This document shows, piece after piece, positions 37,807 to 47,410 of a stretch of DNA of 64,000 nucleotides. The notes under the pieces are model-generated. The model did no database searches and was not told the DNA's origin. It saw only the letters and a list, made by a program, of their open reading frames with translations. Made by a program: the position numbers and the translations under genes. The stretch comes from Planctomycetota bacterium. Lineage in GTDB: Bacteria; Planctomycetota; OFTM77. Each line of letters opens with the position of its first letter. Position 1 is the first letter of the stretch. The DNA lies in contig JAJDCO010000010.1 in the NCBI GenBank assembly GCA_029260795.1, forward strand, positions 22,164-86,163, read 5' to 3'.

Positions 37807-40086
37807 GTGACGACCGTTCCTGAAGAACCGCGCGATCCCAAGCCCGAGCCACCCGAGGCCACTCCGCCTGTCGACAAGCCAGCGCCCAAGACGGGGCCGC
37901 TCCTTCCGCCAAACAAGACCGGTGCTCCGCCGGTCAGGCCCGCGACCGTCGAGCCACCTCCTCCGAAGAGTGAGGGGGTCGCGGACGCGGAATCGGAAGC
38001 CGAAACCGTGCCCGTCTCGGCAGGAGGACCTCGCAGCTGGAAGGTCTTCGCGGGCGTCGGCATTGGCATCGTCGTCGCGAACTCGCTCCTCCTCGCCATC
38101 GCGCTCAGCCAACGTCCCGAGCAGGCGCCGACCCGTTCGACCGACTCGTCGGGCCAGGCCTCCTCGGGTCCCGACTCGGCATCGCCGGAGCTGCGACGGA
38201 TGTCCGACGAGCTTCAACGTCTGCGGGGCCAGCTCGAAGAGGTCACGCGCTTGCGAGCGGCCGAGAAAGCTGGACAGGGCACTGCGGAAACCGTCCTCGA
38301 GCGGCGCCTCCTCGCCGACTTGAGCCTGGCCGACTCGCTCCACGCGGCGGGCGATTGGGTCGGTGCCAAGCGTCGCTACTACGAGTTCCTGGCGCGCTCG
38401 GGCGGGCTGCCCTACGAGAGTCAGGGGCTGATCGCCAAAGCAAGCTTCCGGGTTGTCGATTGCGAACGAGAGCTGGCACGCGCGGCGCTCGGAGTCCCGG
38501 CCGCGGAGCTTCCCCGGGCCATCGCTCTGGCCGCGAGCACGACGTTCACACACGACGCGTCGACGGCACCTCCGACGCGCCCCGACATCAGCCAGCTCGA
38601 CCACACGTCGTTTCACGGCGCGACCGGCTCGGTCGTACAACGCATCGCGACGACCGAGCCAGGGATCTACTTGTACTCCGTGCGGGCGGGGCAAGTGGTG
38701 CTCGGTGAGGTCCTGGAGGTGCTCGCGGAAGCCGGTCAGCGAACGCTTTCGCTCGAGCCGCGCGCTGTACCGATTGCCAAGGACGCGATTGTCGACGTCG
38801 ACATCGAGGCGTTGCCCTACGATCGCGTCGTCGAGTTTCTTCTTGGCAGCCAAGGGCTCGAGGCGGATGCGCTCAATGGTCGTTTGGTGGTCCAGGCGGC
38901 TCCGGAGCGGGAAACAGGATCCGTCGACTGGCTCAGCCGTGCCGTGCGCTCCTACACCCGGGCCCGGCTCGCCTACTTCGACAGCCCCGACGTGCCGCGT
39001 CAGGCCAACGAGCTCGCGCGGCTGGAGCTCGCCCTCGATCATCACTCGGAGGTGATTCGACTCCTCGATCCACTGATCAATCGCTATCGCGATATGGCCC
39101 AAGCGCCCGAGATGCTCTGGCTCCTCGGACGCGCGCAGCTCGGGCTCCAGTCCTATCAGGAAGCTCGGACGCTCTTCACGCGGATCGAGCGGAGCTTCCC
39201 CGACTCGCCCATCGTGCCCGATGCGATGACCTGGAAGGCTCGCGCCTACCTGGCCGACGGGGGTGAGGAGAATCTCGAGCGGGCCGAGAACGTGCTGAGA
39301 TACCTCTTGAGGAAGTTCTCGCAGTCCCCGACCGTTCCCACTGCCGAGAGCATTCTGGTCGAGGTCTCCCTCGCGTCGGGAGACTGCGGCTCGGCCGTGG
39401 AGCTGGTGCGTCAGCTGGGCGGTCGACTTCCCGACCTTCAGTGGCGGCGTCTGGTCCTCCTCTCCTCCGAGTGTCTGGTCGAGTCGGGCCAGAGCGGCAA
39501 AGCGATTGTGGAGCTTCGAAAGATCGGAGTGCATCCCGAGGATCGTGGCGAGTTCCTTCGAGCTCAGGTGCTGATGGCGGAGGCCTACCTGATTCAAGGC
39601 GAGGCCCTGTCGGCTCTCTGGTCCGGCAAGCGCGCGGCGGATGGCCTTTCGCCGAGCCCGCTTCGAACCCGCGCCCTGCTGGCCCTCGGACGGGCCGCTC
39701 GGGAGCTGGGCCTGGCCCAAGACGCGGAGCGCTATCTCGACGAAGCTCTCGCCCAAGGCGGTCCGGGCGAGCCTCGCTGGGGCGAGACGATCGCCGAGCT
39801 CGCCAACCTCTTCGAGAAGCAAGGTCACTTCGAGCGGTCGGTTCAAACCTGGAAACGGCTCTTCGATCGACCGGGCTTCGAAGCCCGAGCGCATCTCGGT
39901 GCCGCCCGCGCGCGCGCTCTGCAAGGCGAGCCCGAGCGCGCACTGGCACTCGCCCGTTCGGGACTCACCTTGTCTGCGCCCGCAAGCGTGCAGCGGCGCG
40001 AGCTCTTGGTGCTCATCGGAGATCTCTCGCTCACGCTGAAAGACGTCGACGGAGCACTCAAGGCATTCACGGGAGAAGGACAATGA
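37807..40086 (+). CDS. Single-TM TPR-repeat protein
   Basis: Pro-rich N-terminus, TM (VFAGVGIGIVVANSLLLAIAL), then many helical tandem repeats (LWLLGRAQLGLQSYQEARTLFTRIERSFPDSPIVPDAMTWKARAYLADGG). Confidence 0.8.
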   Translation: MTTVPEEPRDPKPEPPEATPPVDKPAPKTGPLLPPNKTGAPPVRPATVEPPPPKSEGVADAESEAETVPVSAGGPRSWKVFAGVGIGIVVANSLLLAIALSQRPEQAPTRSTDSSGQASSGPDSASPELRRMSDELQRLRGQLEEVTRLRAAEKAGQGTAETVLERRLLADLSLADSLHAAGDWVGAKRRYYEFLARSGGLPYESQGLIAKASFRVVDCERELARAALGVPAAELPRAIALAASTTFTHDASTAPPTRPDISQLDHTSFHGATGSVVQRIATTEPGIYLYSVRAGQVVLGEVLEVLAEAGQRTLSLEPRAVPIAKDAIVDVDIEALPYDRVVEFLLGSQGLEADALNGRLVVQAAPERETGSVDWLSRAVRSYTRARLAYFDSPDVPRQANELARLELALDHHSEVIRLLDPLINRYRDMAQAPEMLWLLGRAQLGLQSYQEARTLFTRIERSFPDSPIVPDAMTWKARAYLADGGEENLERAENVLRYLLRKFSQSPTVPTAESILVEVSLASGDCGSAVELVRQLGGRLPDLQWRRLVLLSSECLVESGQSGKAIVELRKIGVHPEDRGEFLRAQVLMAEAYLIQGEALSALWSGKRAADGLSPSPLRTRALLALGRAARELGLAQDAERYLDEALAQGGPGEPRWGETIAELANLFEKQGHFERSVQTWKRLFDRPGFEARAHLGAARARALQGEPERALALARSGLTLSAPASVQRRELLVLIGDLSLTLKDVDGALKAFTGEGQ

Positions 40087-40793
40087 TCGTTCGCCTCGTC
40101 TTGGGAGGCCTGATGGCGCTCGGTGCCGGGCTGCTGCCGACCGACGATCATGAGGAGCTGGATCGACTACGTCGAGAGCGCGAGCGCTTGATTCAGCTTC
40201 AGGATCGGATTCAGCGCGGGGAGCGCATCGATCTCGAGGAGATCGCCGGCAGCTGGGGTGGTCGATTGACCAACGAGATCGAGGTGGCGGAAGCGCACGC
40301 CCGCCTGTTGGATGTCGAGCGCCGCTTTCTTGCCGCCTTGGAAAGCCTGCAAGGAGGAGCGACGCGCGCTCGTCCCCAGCCGGGACCGGACGCGACCGGA
40401 CGCTCGGTTCCCGCACCCAAGGATCCCGAGCGCGCCCTTGCCGGCGCCCAGCCACCGACGCCACTGGACACCGAGCTCCACGGAATCGATGCGATCCCGG
40501 ATCCCGAGCGACTGGCAGACCTGCTCTACGAGACGGCACAGTTCGAGAAGGCACTGGAGGTGTACCGGTCGATCACCGAACCGACGCCCCGGCGGGAGCC
40601 CAAGATCCTCTACTGGACGGCGCGTTGTCTCGAGCGGCTCGGTCAGGAGGAGGAAGCGGTCGCGATGCTGCAGAAGCTCGCCAACGGCTATCCCGACTCG
40701 AGCTGGATGGCCCAAGCTTCGTGGACGCTCGACTTCTTGGAGCGCTCGCGTGGCATGCGGGACCTGTTTGCAGAGGCGGAGTCGTCGCGATGA
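40083..40793 (+). CDS. Small exported TPR protein
   Basis: ATGA overlap with the preceding gene; LADLLYETAQFEKALEVYRSITEPTPRREPKILYWTARCLERLGQEEEAVAMLQKLANGYPDSSW. Confidence 0.7.
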   Translation: MIVRLVLGGLMALGAGLLPTDDHEELDRLRRERERLIQLQDRIQRGERIDLEEIAGSWGGRLTNEIEVAEAHARLLDVERRFLAALESLQGGATRARPQPGPDATGRSVPAPKDPERALAGAQPPTPLDTELHGIDAIPDPERLADLLYETAQFEKALEVYRSITEPTPRREPKILYWTARCLERLGQEEEAVAMLQKLANGYPDSSWMAQASWTLDFLERSRGMRDLFAEAESSR

Positions 40794-41566
40794 GCGATCA
40801 GCTCTCCCACTTTCAAGAGACGTTCACCACCTTCAACCGCATCAGCGACAGCCTGCGGGAGGCCTACTCCGAGCTGCGTGATCGGGTCGAGGAGGTGGGA
40901 AACCTCGAGCAGCTCGCCGCGCTGGGCGAGATGGCGGCCGGCATCGCACACGAGATTCGCAATCCGCTGAATGCGGTCGAGGGCTTCGCCGGCTTGCTGC
41001 ATCGCCGTCTGGCCGGCACGGACCCTCAGTCGGCCGAGTATGCCAGCAAGGTTCTCGCGGGCGTTCGCGATGCGAACGCCATCATCACCGATCTCTTGGA
41101 CTTTGCGCGCCCGGCCGAGCTCTCGCGCGAGCCGGTCGACCTGCGAGCCCTGGTGGCCGAGGTCTTGGCTGAGGTGACCTCGCCGGATGTCCGGACCGAG
41201 CTCACGGTCCAGGGCGCCCCGGAGCTCCAGGGAGACGCCCGCCGACTCCGCCAGGCCGTGCGCAATCTCGTGCTCAACGCCGATCAGGCTCTGAGCGGAG
41301 CTGGGGAGCTGGTCGTCACCATCGAGCGCGTGGGTCGCGACGTCGTTCTCCGCTTCGAGGACGACGGGCCGGGGATCGCACCGTCGGTCCGCGATCGGTT
41401 GTTCCATCCCTTCGTCACGACGAAGTCGGAAGGGACGGGGCTCGGTCTCGCCATGGTGCACAAGATCGCGATGCAGCACGGCGGCCGCGTGAGCTGCCCC
41501 GAGCGGACGCGAGGAGCCTGCTTCGAGCTGCGCTTGCGAGATCGGGAGGTGAGCCATGCGGATTGA
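40790..41566 (+). CDS. Soluble sensor histidine kinase (FlgS/FleS-like)
   Basis: AALGEMAAGIAHEIRNPLNAVEGFAGLLHRRL (H-box), NLVLNADQA, DDGPGI, TKSEGTGLGLAMVHKI. ATGA overlap start at 40790. Confidence 0.93.
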   Translation: MSDQLSHFQETFTTFNRISDSLREAYSELRDRVEEVGNLEQLAALGEMAAGIAHEIRNPLNAVEGFAGLLHRRLAGTDPQSAEYASKVLAGVRDANAIITDLLDFARPAELSREPVDLRALVAEVLAEVTSPDVRTELTVQGAPELQGDARRLRQAVRNLVLNADQALSGAGELVVTIERVGRDVVLRFEDDGPGIAPSVRDRLFHPFVTTKSEGTGLGLAMVHKIAMQHGGRVSCPERTRGACFELRLRDREVSHAD

Positions 41567-42905
41567 GCGCGTGCTCGTCGTCGACGACGAGTCACTGAAC
41601 CGAGAGAGCCTTCAAGCGATCGTCGAAGACCTCGGCGGTGAGGTCGAAGTGGCGGCCACGGGTGAGGAGGCGATCGCGGCGCTCGAGACCTGCGAGTTCG
41701 ATCTGGTGATCACCGATCTGAAGATGGGTGAGGTCGGCGGGTTGGATGTGGTCCGGGCGGCCCGCGAGCGCACGACACCGATTCCGGTCGTGATCGTGAC
41801 CGCCTACGGGACGATCGAGTCGGCGGTGGCGGCCATGCGCCTCGGGGCGGAGGACTACCTGCTCAAGCCGTTCTCGGTGGAGCAGATCGAGCTATTGCTG
41901 GAGAAGATCGGCGAGCGGCAGCAGCTTCGACTCGAGAATGCCTATCTGCGCGAGGTGGTCTCGGGGGACGGCGCCGAGGACATCGTCGGCACCTCGCCGC
42001 TGCTGCGAGAGCAGGTGGCTCTCGCCCGGCGCGTCGCGCAAACCAAGGCGACGGTGCTGATCTTGGGAGAGTCGGGGACGGGCAAGGAGCTCTTTGCGCG
42101 GCTGATCCATCGCGAGAGCGAACGCCGGGAGCGCCCCTTCGTGCGAGTCAACTGCGCGGCGCTATCGGCGAGCCTACTCGAGAGTGAGCTCTTCGGTCAC
42201 GAGAAGGGCGCCTTCACGGGTGCGCTTCAAAGGCGAGCCGGTCGCTTCGAGCTGGCGGATCGGGGCACGCTACTCTTGGACGAGATCGGCGAGCTACCGC
42301 TCGAGCTGCAGCCGAAGCTGCTGCGGGTGCTGGAGCAGCAGGAGTTCGAGCGCGTCGGCGGTACGCGCAGCCTGAAGGTCGACGTGCGCGTCGTCGCGGC
42401 CACCAATCGGGATCTTCTCCAAGACGTCCAAGACGGGCTCTTTCGAGAAGACCTCTACTACCGACTGAACGTCTATCCGATCACGCTGCCGTCGCTGCGG
42501 GAGCGCCGCGAGGACATCGCCGATCTGGCGCGCTTGTTCTTGGAGCAGACTCGTCGCGAGTACGGGGGTGTGCTCACGTCGATTGCGCCGGATGCGATCG
42601 CCCTGCTCGAGGCCTACGCCTGGCCGGGAAACGTGCGGGAGCTCGACAACGTGATGAAGCGTGTGGCGATTCGGGTGGCTCGACCGACATTGACGGCGAA
42701 GGATCTTCGTGGGGATCTGCCGAAGAATAGTGGAGGACCGGTCGGCGCCGAAGCGTGGATCGGTCACAGCATGGCCCACATCGAAAAAGAGGTGATCCTG
42801 AAGACGTTGGAGCGCACCGGTCAGAACAAGACCGAAGCCGCCCGCATCCTCGGGGTCACAGCACGAACGTTGCGAAACAAGCTGAAGGTGTACCAGGATG
42901 CGTGA
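41556..42905 (+). CDS. Sigma54-dependent response regulator (FlgR/FleR-like, NtrC family)
   Basis: REC domain [16 protein letters not shown]+ with [17 protein letters not shown] and sigma54-contact GAFTGA ([12 protein letters not shown]), C-terminal [23 protein letters not shown]. Confidence 0.96.
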   Translation: MRIERVLVVDDESLNRESLQAIVEDLGGEVEVAATGEEAIAALETCEFDLVITDLKMGEVGGLDVVRAARERTTPIPVVIVTAYGTIESAVAAMRLGAEDYLLKPFSVEQIELLLEKIGERQQLRLENAYLREVVSGDGAEDIVGTSPLLREQVALARRVAQTKATVLILGESGTGKELFARLIHRESERRERPFVRVNCAALSASLLESELFGHEKGAFTGALQRRAGRFELADRGTLLLDEIGELPLELQPKLLRVLEQQEFERVGGTRSLKVDVRVVAATNRDLLQDVQDGLFREDLYYRLNVYPITLPSLRERREDIADLARLFLEQTRREYGGVLTSIAPDAIALLEAYAWPGNVRELDNVMKRVAIRVARPTLTAKDLRGDLPKNSGGPVGAEAWIGHSMAHIEKEVILKTLERTGQNKTEAARILGVTARTLRNKLKVYQDA

Positions 42906-43260
42906 GGTATTCGGATCGATCGATCGGATCGACGCGCTCCTCGACGTCGCGGCCCTGCGGCATCAGGTCGCGTCGGGCAATCTCGCGAATGTCAACACGC
43001 CGCACTACACGCGGCGCCGCGTCCTCTTCGAGGAGGCGATGCGTCGCGCGCGGGGCTCTTCGGGAGGCGCCGATCCGCGTCAGTTCACACCCGAGGTCGT
43101 CGAGGACGAGAGCGGGTTGACGCGCCTCGGGGGCAACAACGTGGTGCTCGAGGAGGAGATCGCTCTGCTCCGGAAGAACTCGCTCCTGTACGAGACCTTT
43201 GCGAAGGCCCACACCTTCGAGAAGACCGTGCTGCGCGCGGCCCTGGGCGGCGGTGGATGA
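42898..43260 (+). CDS. flgB: Flagellar basal-body rod protein FlgB
   Basis: RHQVASGNLANVNTPHYTRRRVLFEEAM; followed by flgC and fliE. Confidence 0.92.
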   Translation: MREVFGSIDRIDALLDVAALRHQVASGNLANVNTPHYTRRRVLFEEAMRRARGSSGGADPRQFTPEVVEDESGLTRLGGNNVVLEEEIALLRKNSLLYETFAKAHTFEKTVLRAALGGGG

Positions 43261-43294
43261 TGAACACTTCCGGTAAGTCTCGGAGATCGAAGTC

Positions 43295-43696
43295 ATGAGT
43301 CTCGATCGCATCCTTTCCGGCTTCAACATCGCCGGCTCCGGAATGAGTGCCGAGCGAGCTCGGCTCGATGTCATCGCCGGCAACATTGCCAACGCGACCG
43401 TCAACAGCGACTCGTCGCAAGGCGTGTATCGACGGCGTCGGGTCGTCTTTCAAACGCTCCTCGAGCGCGGGGGGAGGGGAGCGGCTTCCGTCGACGGCGT
43501 GCGCGTGGCTCGGATCGAGTCGGACTTTCACACGCCCCTGGTCGAGGTCAACGAGAACGGGCGCACCGTGACGTATCCCAACGTCAACGTCGCGCTCGAG
43601 ATGACGAACATGATCACGGCTCTGCGTGCGTACGAGGCCAACGCGCTCGCGTCCCAGTCTCTCCGCGAGATGGCCCAGAGGATGTTGCGGAGCTAG
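43295..43696 (+). CDS. flgC: Flagellar basal-body rod protein FlgC
   Basis: FNIAGSGMSAERARLDVIAGNIANATV; YPNVNVALEMTNMITALRAYEANALASQSLREM. Confidence 0.95.
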   Translation: MSLDRILSGFNIAGSGMSAERARLDVIAGNIANATVNSDSSQGVYRRRRVVFQTLLERGGRGAASVDGVRVARIESDFHTPLVEVNENGRTVTYPNVNVALEMTNMITALRAYEANALASQSLREMAQRMLRS

Positions 43697-43744
43697 GTCG
43701 CGCCCCGGTCCTGACGGAGGCGGTCTCTTTCCTGGAGTGTCTCG

Positions 43745-44047
43745 ATGATCGATGCCAGTGGCCTTCCTCTCGTGCCGACGCCCTCGGGTGGAGCGGCTCT
43801 CCCGAGCTCGACTCCGGCCTCCGGCACGACGAGCTTCTCCGATCTGCTCAAGGACCTCACGCAGGACGTGAACCGGTATCAGCATCAAGCCCAGGACATG
43901 GTCGAGGGCTTGGCAACCGGTGAGGTCGAGAACGTCCACGACGTCGTCAACGCGCTCGACAAGGCGGAGCTGTCCTTCCGCATGATGGTCGAGGTTCGTA
44001 ACCGCCTCGTCGAAGCCTACCGCGAGATCTCGCGGATGGGTGCCTAG
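43745..44047 (+). CDS. fliE: Flagellar hook-basal body protein FliE
   Basis: FSDLLKDLTQDVNRYQHQAQDMVEGLATGEVENVHDVVNALDKAELSFRMMVEVRNRLVEAYREISRM. Confidence 0.95.
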   Translation: MIDASGLPLVPTPSGGAALPSSTPASGTTSFSDLLKDLTQDVNRYQHQAQDMVEGLATGEVENVHDVVNALDKAELSFRMMVEVRNRLVEAYREISRMGA

Positions 44048-44082
44048 CCAACCGCCTGAGCTGAATCGGAGTCGAAACGACC

Positions 44083-45612
44083 GTGTCGTTCGATTGGAAG
44101 AAGGTCCTCGAATCCTGGCGAGCGCTCTGGTCGAAGCTGTCGACCGGACGGAGAGTCGGCGTCGTCAGCTTGGCGGTCGTCGGGGCCGTGCTGCTGCTCG
44201 TGCTGGTGACCTGGGCGAACCGCGATGTGTACGTCCCGCTCTACCGAGGCGGCTCGGCGCGCGCGTTCTCCGATATCGTCCAGTTCCTGGACGAGAACCG
44301 CGTCCCGTACGAGATCTCGGCCTCCACTCACCTCGACGTCCCCGAGCAGCACGTCGCTCGCATGAGAGGTCTGTTGGTCAAGGAGGGCATCCTCGAAGAC
44401 ACCGGTGGAGGCGGTGGGTTCAGCGAGCCGCTCGAGGACTTGGGAGGGCTTCTTCCGACCGAGAGCGACAAGGCCCGGCGCGAGCTCGCCAAGCAGAAGC
44501 AGCGCGTCAAGGCCGCGCTCCTGCAGCTCGACTTCATCCAAGACGCCACATTGACCGTCCGCCGTGAGGAAAAATCCTACCTGCAGCGGGACCACCAAGA
44601 GGCGATCGCGACCGTCATCATTCGTCCCAAGATGGATCGCCAGATCAGTCCCCAGCAGGCGCTGATCATCCGACACCTGATCGCCTCGGAGATCCCGGGC
44701 CTCGATCCGGCCGACGTCACGGTCAGCAACCATTACGGGTTCCCGATCTCCGTCGGTGGGACCGCAGCCAGCGCGGTGCTCGACGACTTCCAGATGCAGA
44801 CGCAGGCGCGCATCGACAGCGTGCTCACCGCCCGGGCTTTCGAGGCCGTCTCGGTGTTCCCGCGTGGCAGCGTCCAGGTCACCGTCCACGCCGACCTCGA
44901 CTTCAACATCCTGCAGCAAAAGCAGCAGGAGATCGCCGATCCCGAGAGCAAGCGCACTCTGACCGAGAACATCGACTCGCAGAACTCGACCGATCCCAGC
45001 CCTGGCGGCGGCAGCCCGGGTCCCGACTCCGAGTTCGGTGGCGGGGAAGGTGCTGCCGGTCAGAGCACGACCGAGAAGATCGAGACCACCTACGACTACG
45101 ACAGGACGGTCGAGAAGTGGACCAACCTCGCCCGCTACGGCACCAAGCGGCTCTCGGTGTCTTTGCTCCTTCACGACAGCCTCGCCACGCAGAAGGAGCA
45201 GATTCAAAACCTGGTGCGAGGCGCGGTCGGTTTCGATGAGGACCGCAACGACTCGATGAGCGTCGAGGCGGTCACCTACTCGCTCCCCGAAGCGCCCGAG
45301 GAAGAGCCGCTCTTCGACATCCTCGAGCTGGTGGGCTGGGGCGCCGAGGCCCTCTCGGTGGTCGCGGTCGTCGTCCTGCTGATGGTCCTCATGCTGCGGG
45401 CCGTACAGAAGCAGAAGCGCGACGAGGCGGAGCGCAAGCGCCTCGAAGAGGAAGAGCGCCTCGCGGCCGAGGCCAGCGCCAACCTCGAGAAGGAAGGGGT
45501 CGACATCGAGTCGGCCGACCCTATGCGAATGCTCAATCAAATGGAGAAGGCGGCCCGCGAGGACCCCGCCTCCATCGCCCGTCTCGTCAAGCACTGGATC
45601 TCCGAAATCTGA
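44083..45612 (+). CDS. fliF: Flagellar MS-ring protein FliF
   Basis: YVPLYRGGSARAFSDIVQFLDENRVPYEI; VRREEKSYLQRDHQEAIATVIIRPKMDRQISPQQALIIRHLIASEIPGLDPADVTV; two TM. Confidence 0.95.
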   Translation: MSFDWKKVLESWRALWSKLSTGRRVGVVSLAVVGAVLLLVLVTWANRDVYVPLYRGGSARAFSDIVQFLDENRVPYEISASTHLDVPEQHVARMRGLLVKEGILEDTGGGGGFSEPLEDLGGLLPTESDKARRELAKQKQRVKAALLQLDFIQDATLTVRREEKSYLQRDHQEAIATVIIRPKMDRQISPQQALIIRHLIASEIPGLDPADVTVSNHYGFPISVGGTAASAVLDDFQMQTQARIDSVLTARAFEAVSVFPRGSVQVTVHADLDFNILQQKQQEIADPESKRTLTENIDSQNSTDPSPGGGSPGPDSEFGGGEGAAGQSTTEKIETTYDYDRTVEKWTNLARYGTKRLSVSLLLHDSLATQKEQIQNLVRGAVGFDEDRNDSMSVEAVTYSLPEAPEEEPLFDILELVGWGAEALSVVAVVVLLMVLMLRAVQKQKRDEAERKRLEEEERLAAEASANLEKEGVDIESADPMRMLNQMEKAAREDPASIARLVKHWISEI

Positions 45613-45698
45613 CCCGAGAGCGCGGCCTGAGCGCCGCCTCGTAGCTCCCGTTCCAACCGCCGGCTTTCACGCCGTGCCGCAGCCCAGTCGAGTACTCC

Positions 45699-46724
45699 AT
45701 GCCCTTCGCTCAGCTCACCGGTCGTCAGAAAGCAGCCGCCCTGCTGGTCTGCATCGATCGCGAGATCGCCAAGATGATCCTCTCGAAGCTCACCGACAGC
45801 GAGATCGAGGTCATCGCCTTGGCCACCAAAGAGCTCGACGGCCTCACGCCCGACCGGGAGGTCCTCGAGGAGATGCTGCGTGAAGGCGCCAAGTTCGTCA
45901 CCCAGGGCGACCTTCCCATGCAGGGCTTCGTCCCCCGCATGACCGATCTGGTCACCGACGCGATCGGGCCGCAACGCAGTCGCGAGCTTCTCTCCTGGGC
46001 CACCGATGGGTTGACCGAGCGACCCTTCGAGGCGCTCGAGGGCCTTGGCCCGCGGGAGGTTGCCGAGGTGCTCAAGGGCGAGCACGTGCAGTTCATCGCG
46101 CTCTACCTGGCCCAGGTGCAAGCCGACCGGGCCGCCGAGATCGTCAAGCATTTCGATCGCGACACCTCCGGCGAGGTGCTGCGCCGCCTCGCCTCTCAAG
46201 GGGCGACGACCGTCAAGACGCTGGCGCGAGCCTCCAGTGCCGTCGCGACCAAGGTCAAAGAGATGGGGCTCAACTCTGTCGCCGCGACCGATCCGGGCAT
46301 GCGCTTCAAGACCGTCGCCGACATCCTGACTCGCCTCGACGAGACGGCTGAGCGCACGATCCTCAAGGACATCAGCAAGGCGGATCAGACGATGGCCAAG
46401 CGCATCAAGGAGCTGATGTTCGTCTTCGAGGACCTCCCCAAGCTCGATCGCAACGCCATGCAGAAGATCCTCAGCCAGTTCGAGGCGAGCGTGATCGCGA
46501 TGAGCCTCAAGGGCACCACTCCCGAGCTGCAGGACTTTATCCTCGGTCACATCTCGAAGCGCGCCCGAACCCTGATCGCCGAAGAGCGCGAGATCATGGG
46601 CGCGGTCCCGATCAGTGACGTGCTCAACGCACAAGAGGAGATCCTCAAGGCCGTCCGAGGCATGATCGAGGCCGGTGAGGTCAAGGTCCGCCGCGGTGGT
46701 GCCAGCAACCAGATGGTCGAGTAG
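45699..46724 (+). CDS. fliG: Flagellar motor switch protein FliG
   Basis: LKDISKADQTMAKRIKELMFVFEDLPKLDRNAMQKILSQFEASVIAMSLKGTTPELQDFILGHISKRARTLIAEEREIMG. Confidence 0.96.
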   Translation: MPFAQLTGRQKAAALLVCIDREIAKMILSKLTDSEIEVIALATKELDGLTPDREVLEEMLREGAKFVTQGDLPMQGFVPRMTDLVTDAIGPQRSRELLSWATDGLTERPFEALEGLGPREVAEVLKGEHVQFIALYLAQVQADRAAEIVKHFDRDTSGEVLRRLASQGATTVKTLARASSAVATKVKEMGLNSVAATDPGMRFKTVADILTRLDETAERTILKDISKADQTMAKRIKELMFVFEDLPKLDRNAMQKILSQFEASVIAMSLKGTTPELQDFILGHISKRARTLIAEEREIMGAVPISDVLNAQEEILKAVRGMIEAGEVKVRRGGASNQMVE

Positions 46725-46726
46725 TC

Positions 46727-47410
46727 ATGGCGCTCCACAAGCTGCGAGTGCACTTTCTTCAGCCACTGCGCGGCGTTCGGCTGCAGTTCGGCCACATCGA
46801 ACCCATCACCAGCAACGAGCCGCTCCCCGTGATCGACCCCGAGCCCGAGGTCCCGGAGCACGTGATCGAGCCGATCGGCGAGCTCCCGGACCTCGCCCTG
46901 CTCGAAGCCGAAGCCGAGCAGCGGGGCTACGACAAGGCACTCGTCGAGCAGGGAGAGCGCGTGCGGGGTGTGCTCGACGCCCTGCAGGCCGACCTTCAGA
47001 AGCTCCAAAACCAGCAGGACGTGCTGGCGGCGCAGGTGGCGGAGAGTGTCGAGGACATTGCATTCTCGATCGCCGAGCGCGTGACGCAGGGCGAGATCGA
47101 CCGTGGGAACTACGACCTTCCGAGCCTGGTGGCCGAGTGCTTCGCGCCGCTCTCGCCGGATCAAGCGCGTGGCGAAGTGATGGTCTGTGTCAGTCGTGAG
47201 GACTTCCAGAGCCTCGACGAGCTCTTGGCGCACCCGGATCTCGAGAAGTGGCGCGGCAACTCCGTGCGTCTCGAGATCGAGCCGGAGCTCGGGCCCTCGA
47301 GCTGCCGCGTGGTCGCCGGACCCCTCGTGGTCACCACCGATGCGAAGGCGAGGCTCGAGATGGTGCGTCGCGGGCTCAACCTGAGAGGGGGCGGCCGTGC
47401 TCCCCAGTGA
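46727..47410 (+). CDS. fliH: Flagellar assembly protein FliH
   Basis: Charged coiled N-terminal half, then LAEEI-type region (VAESVEDIAFSIAERVTQGEI); between fliG and fliI. Confidence 0.82.
   Translation: MALHKLRVHFLQPLRGVRLQFGHIEPITSNEPLPVIDPEPEVPEHVIEPIGELPDLALLEAEAEQRGYDKALVEQGERVRGVLDALQADLQKLQNQQDVLAAQVAESVEDIAFSIAERVTQGEIDRGNYDLPSLVAECFAPLSPDQARGEVMVCVSREDFQSLDELLAHPDLEKWRGNSVRLEIEPELGPSSCRVVAGPLVVTTDAKARLEMVRRGLNLRGGGRAPQ

Noticed and set aside
37747-40554. 935-aa minus-strand ORF
   Set aside because: Antisense to two TPR genes with coupled starts; composition (long Arg/Leu/Gly strings, no domain) typical of GC-rich antisense frames.
44044-45594. 516-aa minus-strand ORF
   Set aside because: Antisense to fliF, which is unambiguous; same for 3695-5050 (rho), 11111-12778, 8586-10043 and similar long shadow ORFs.
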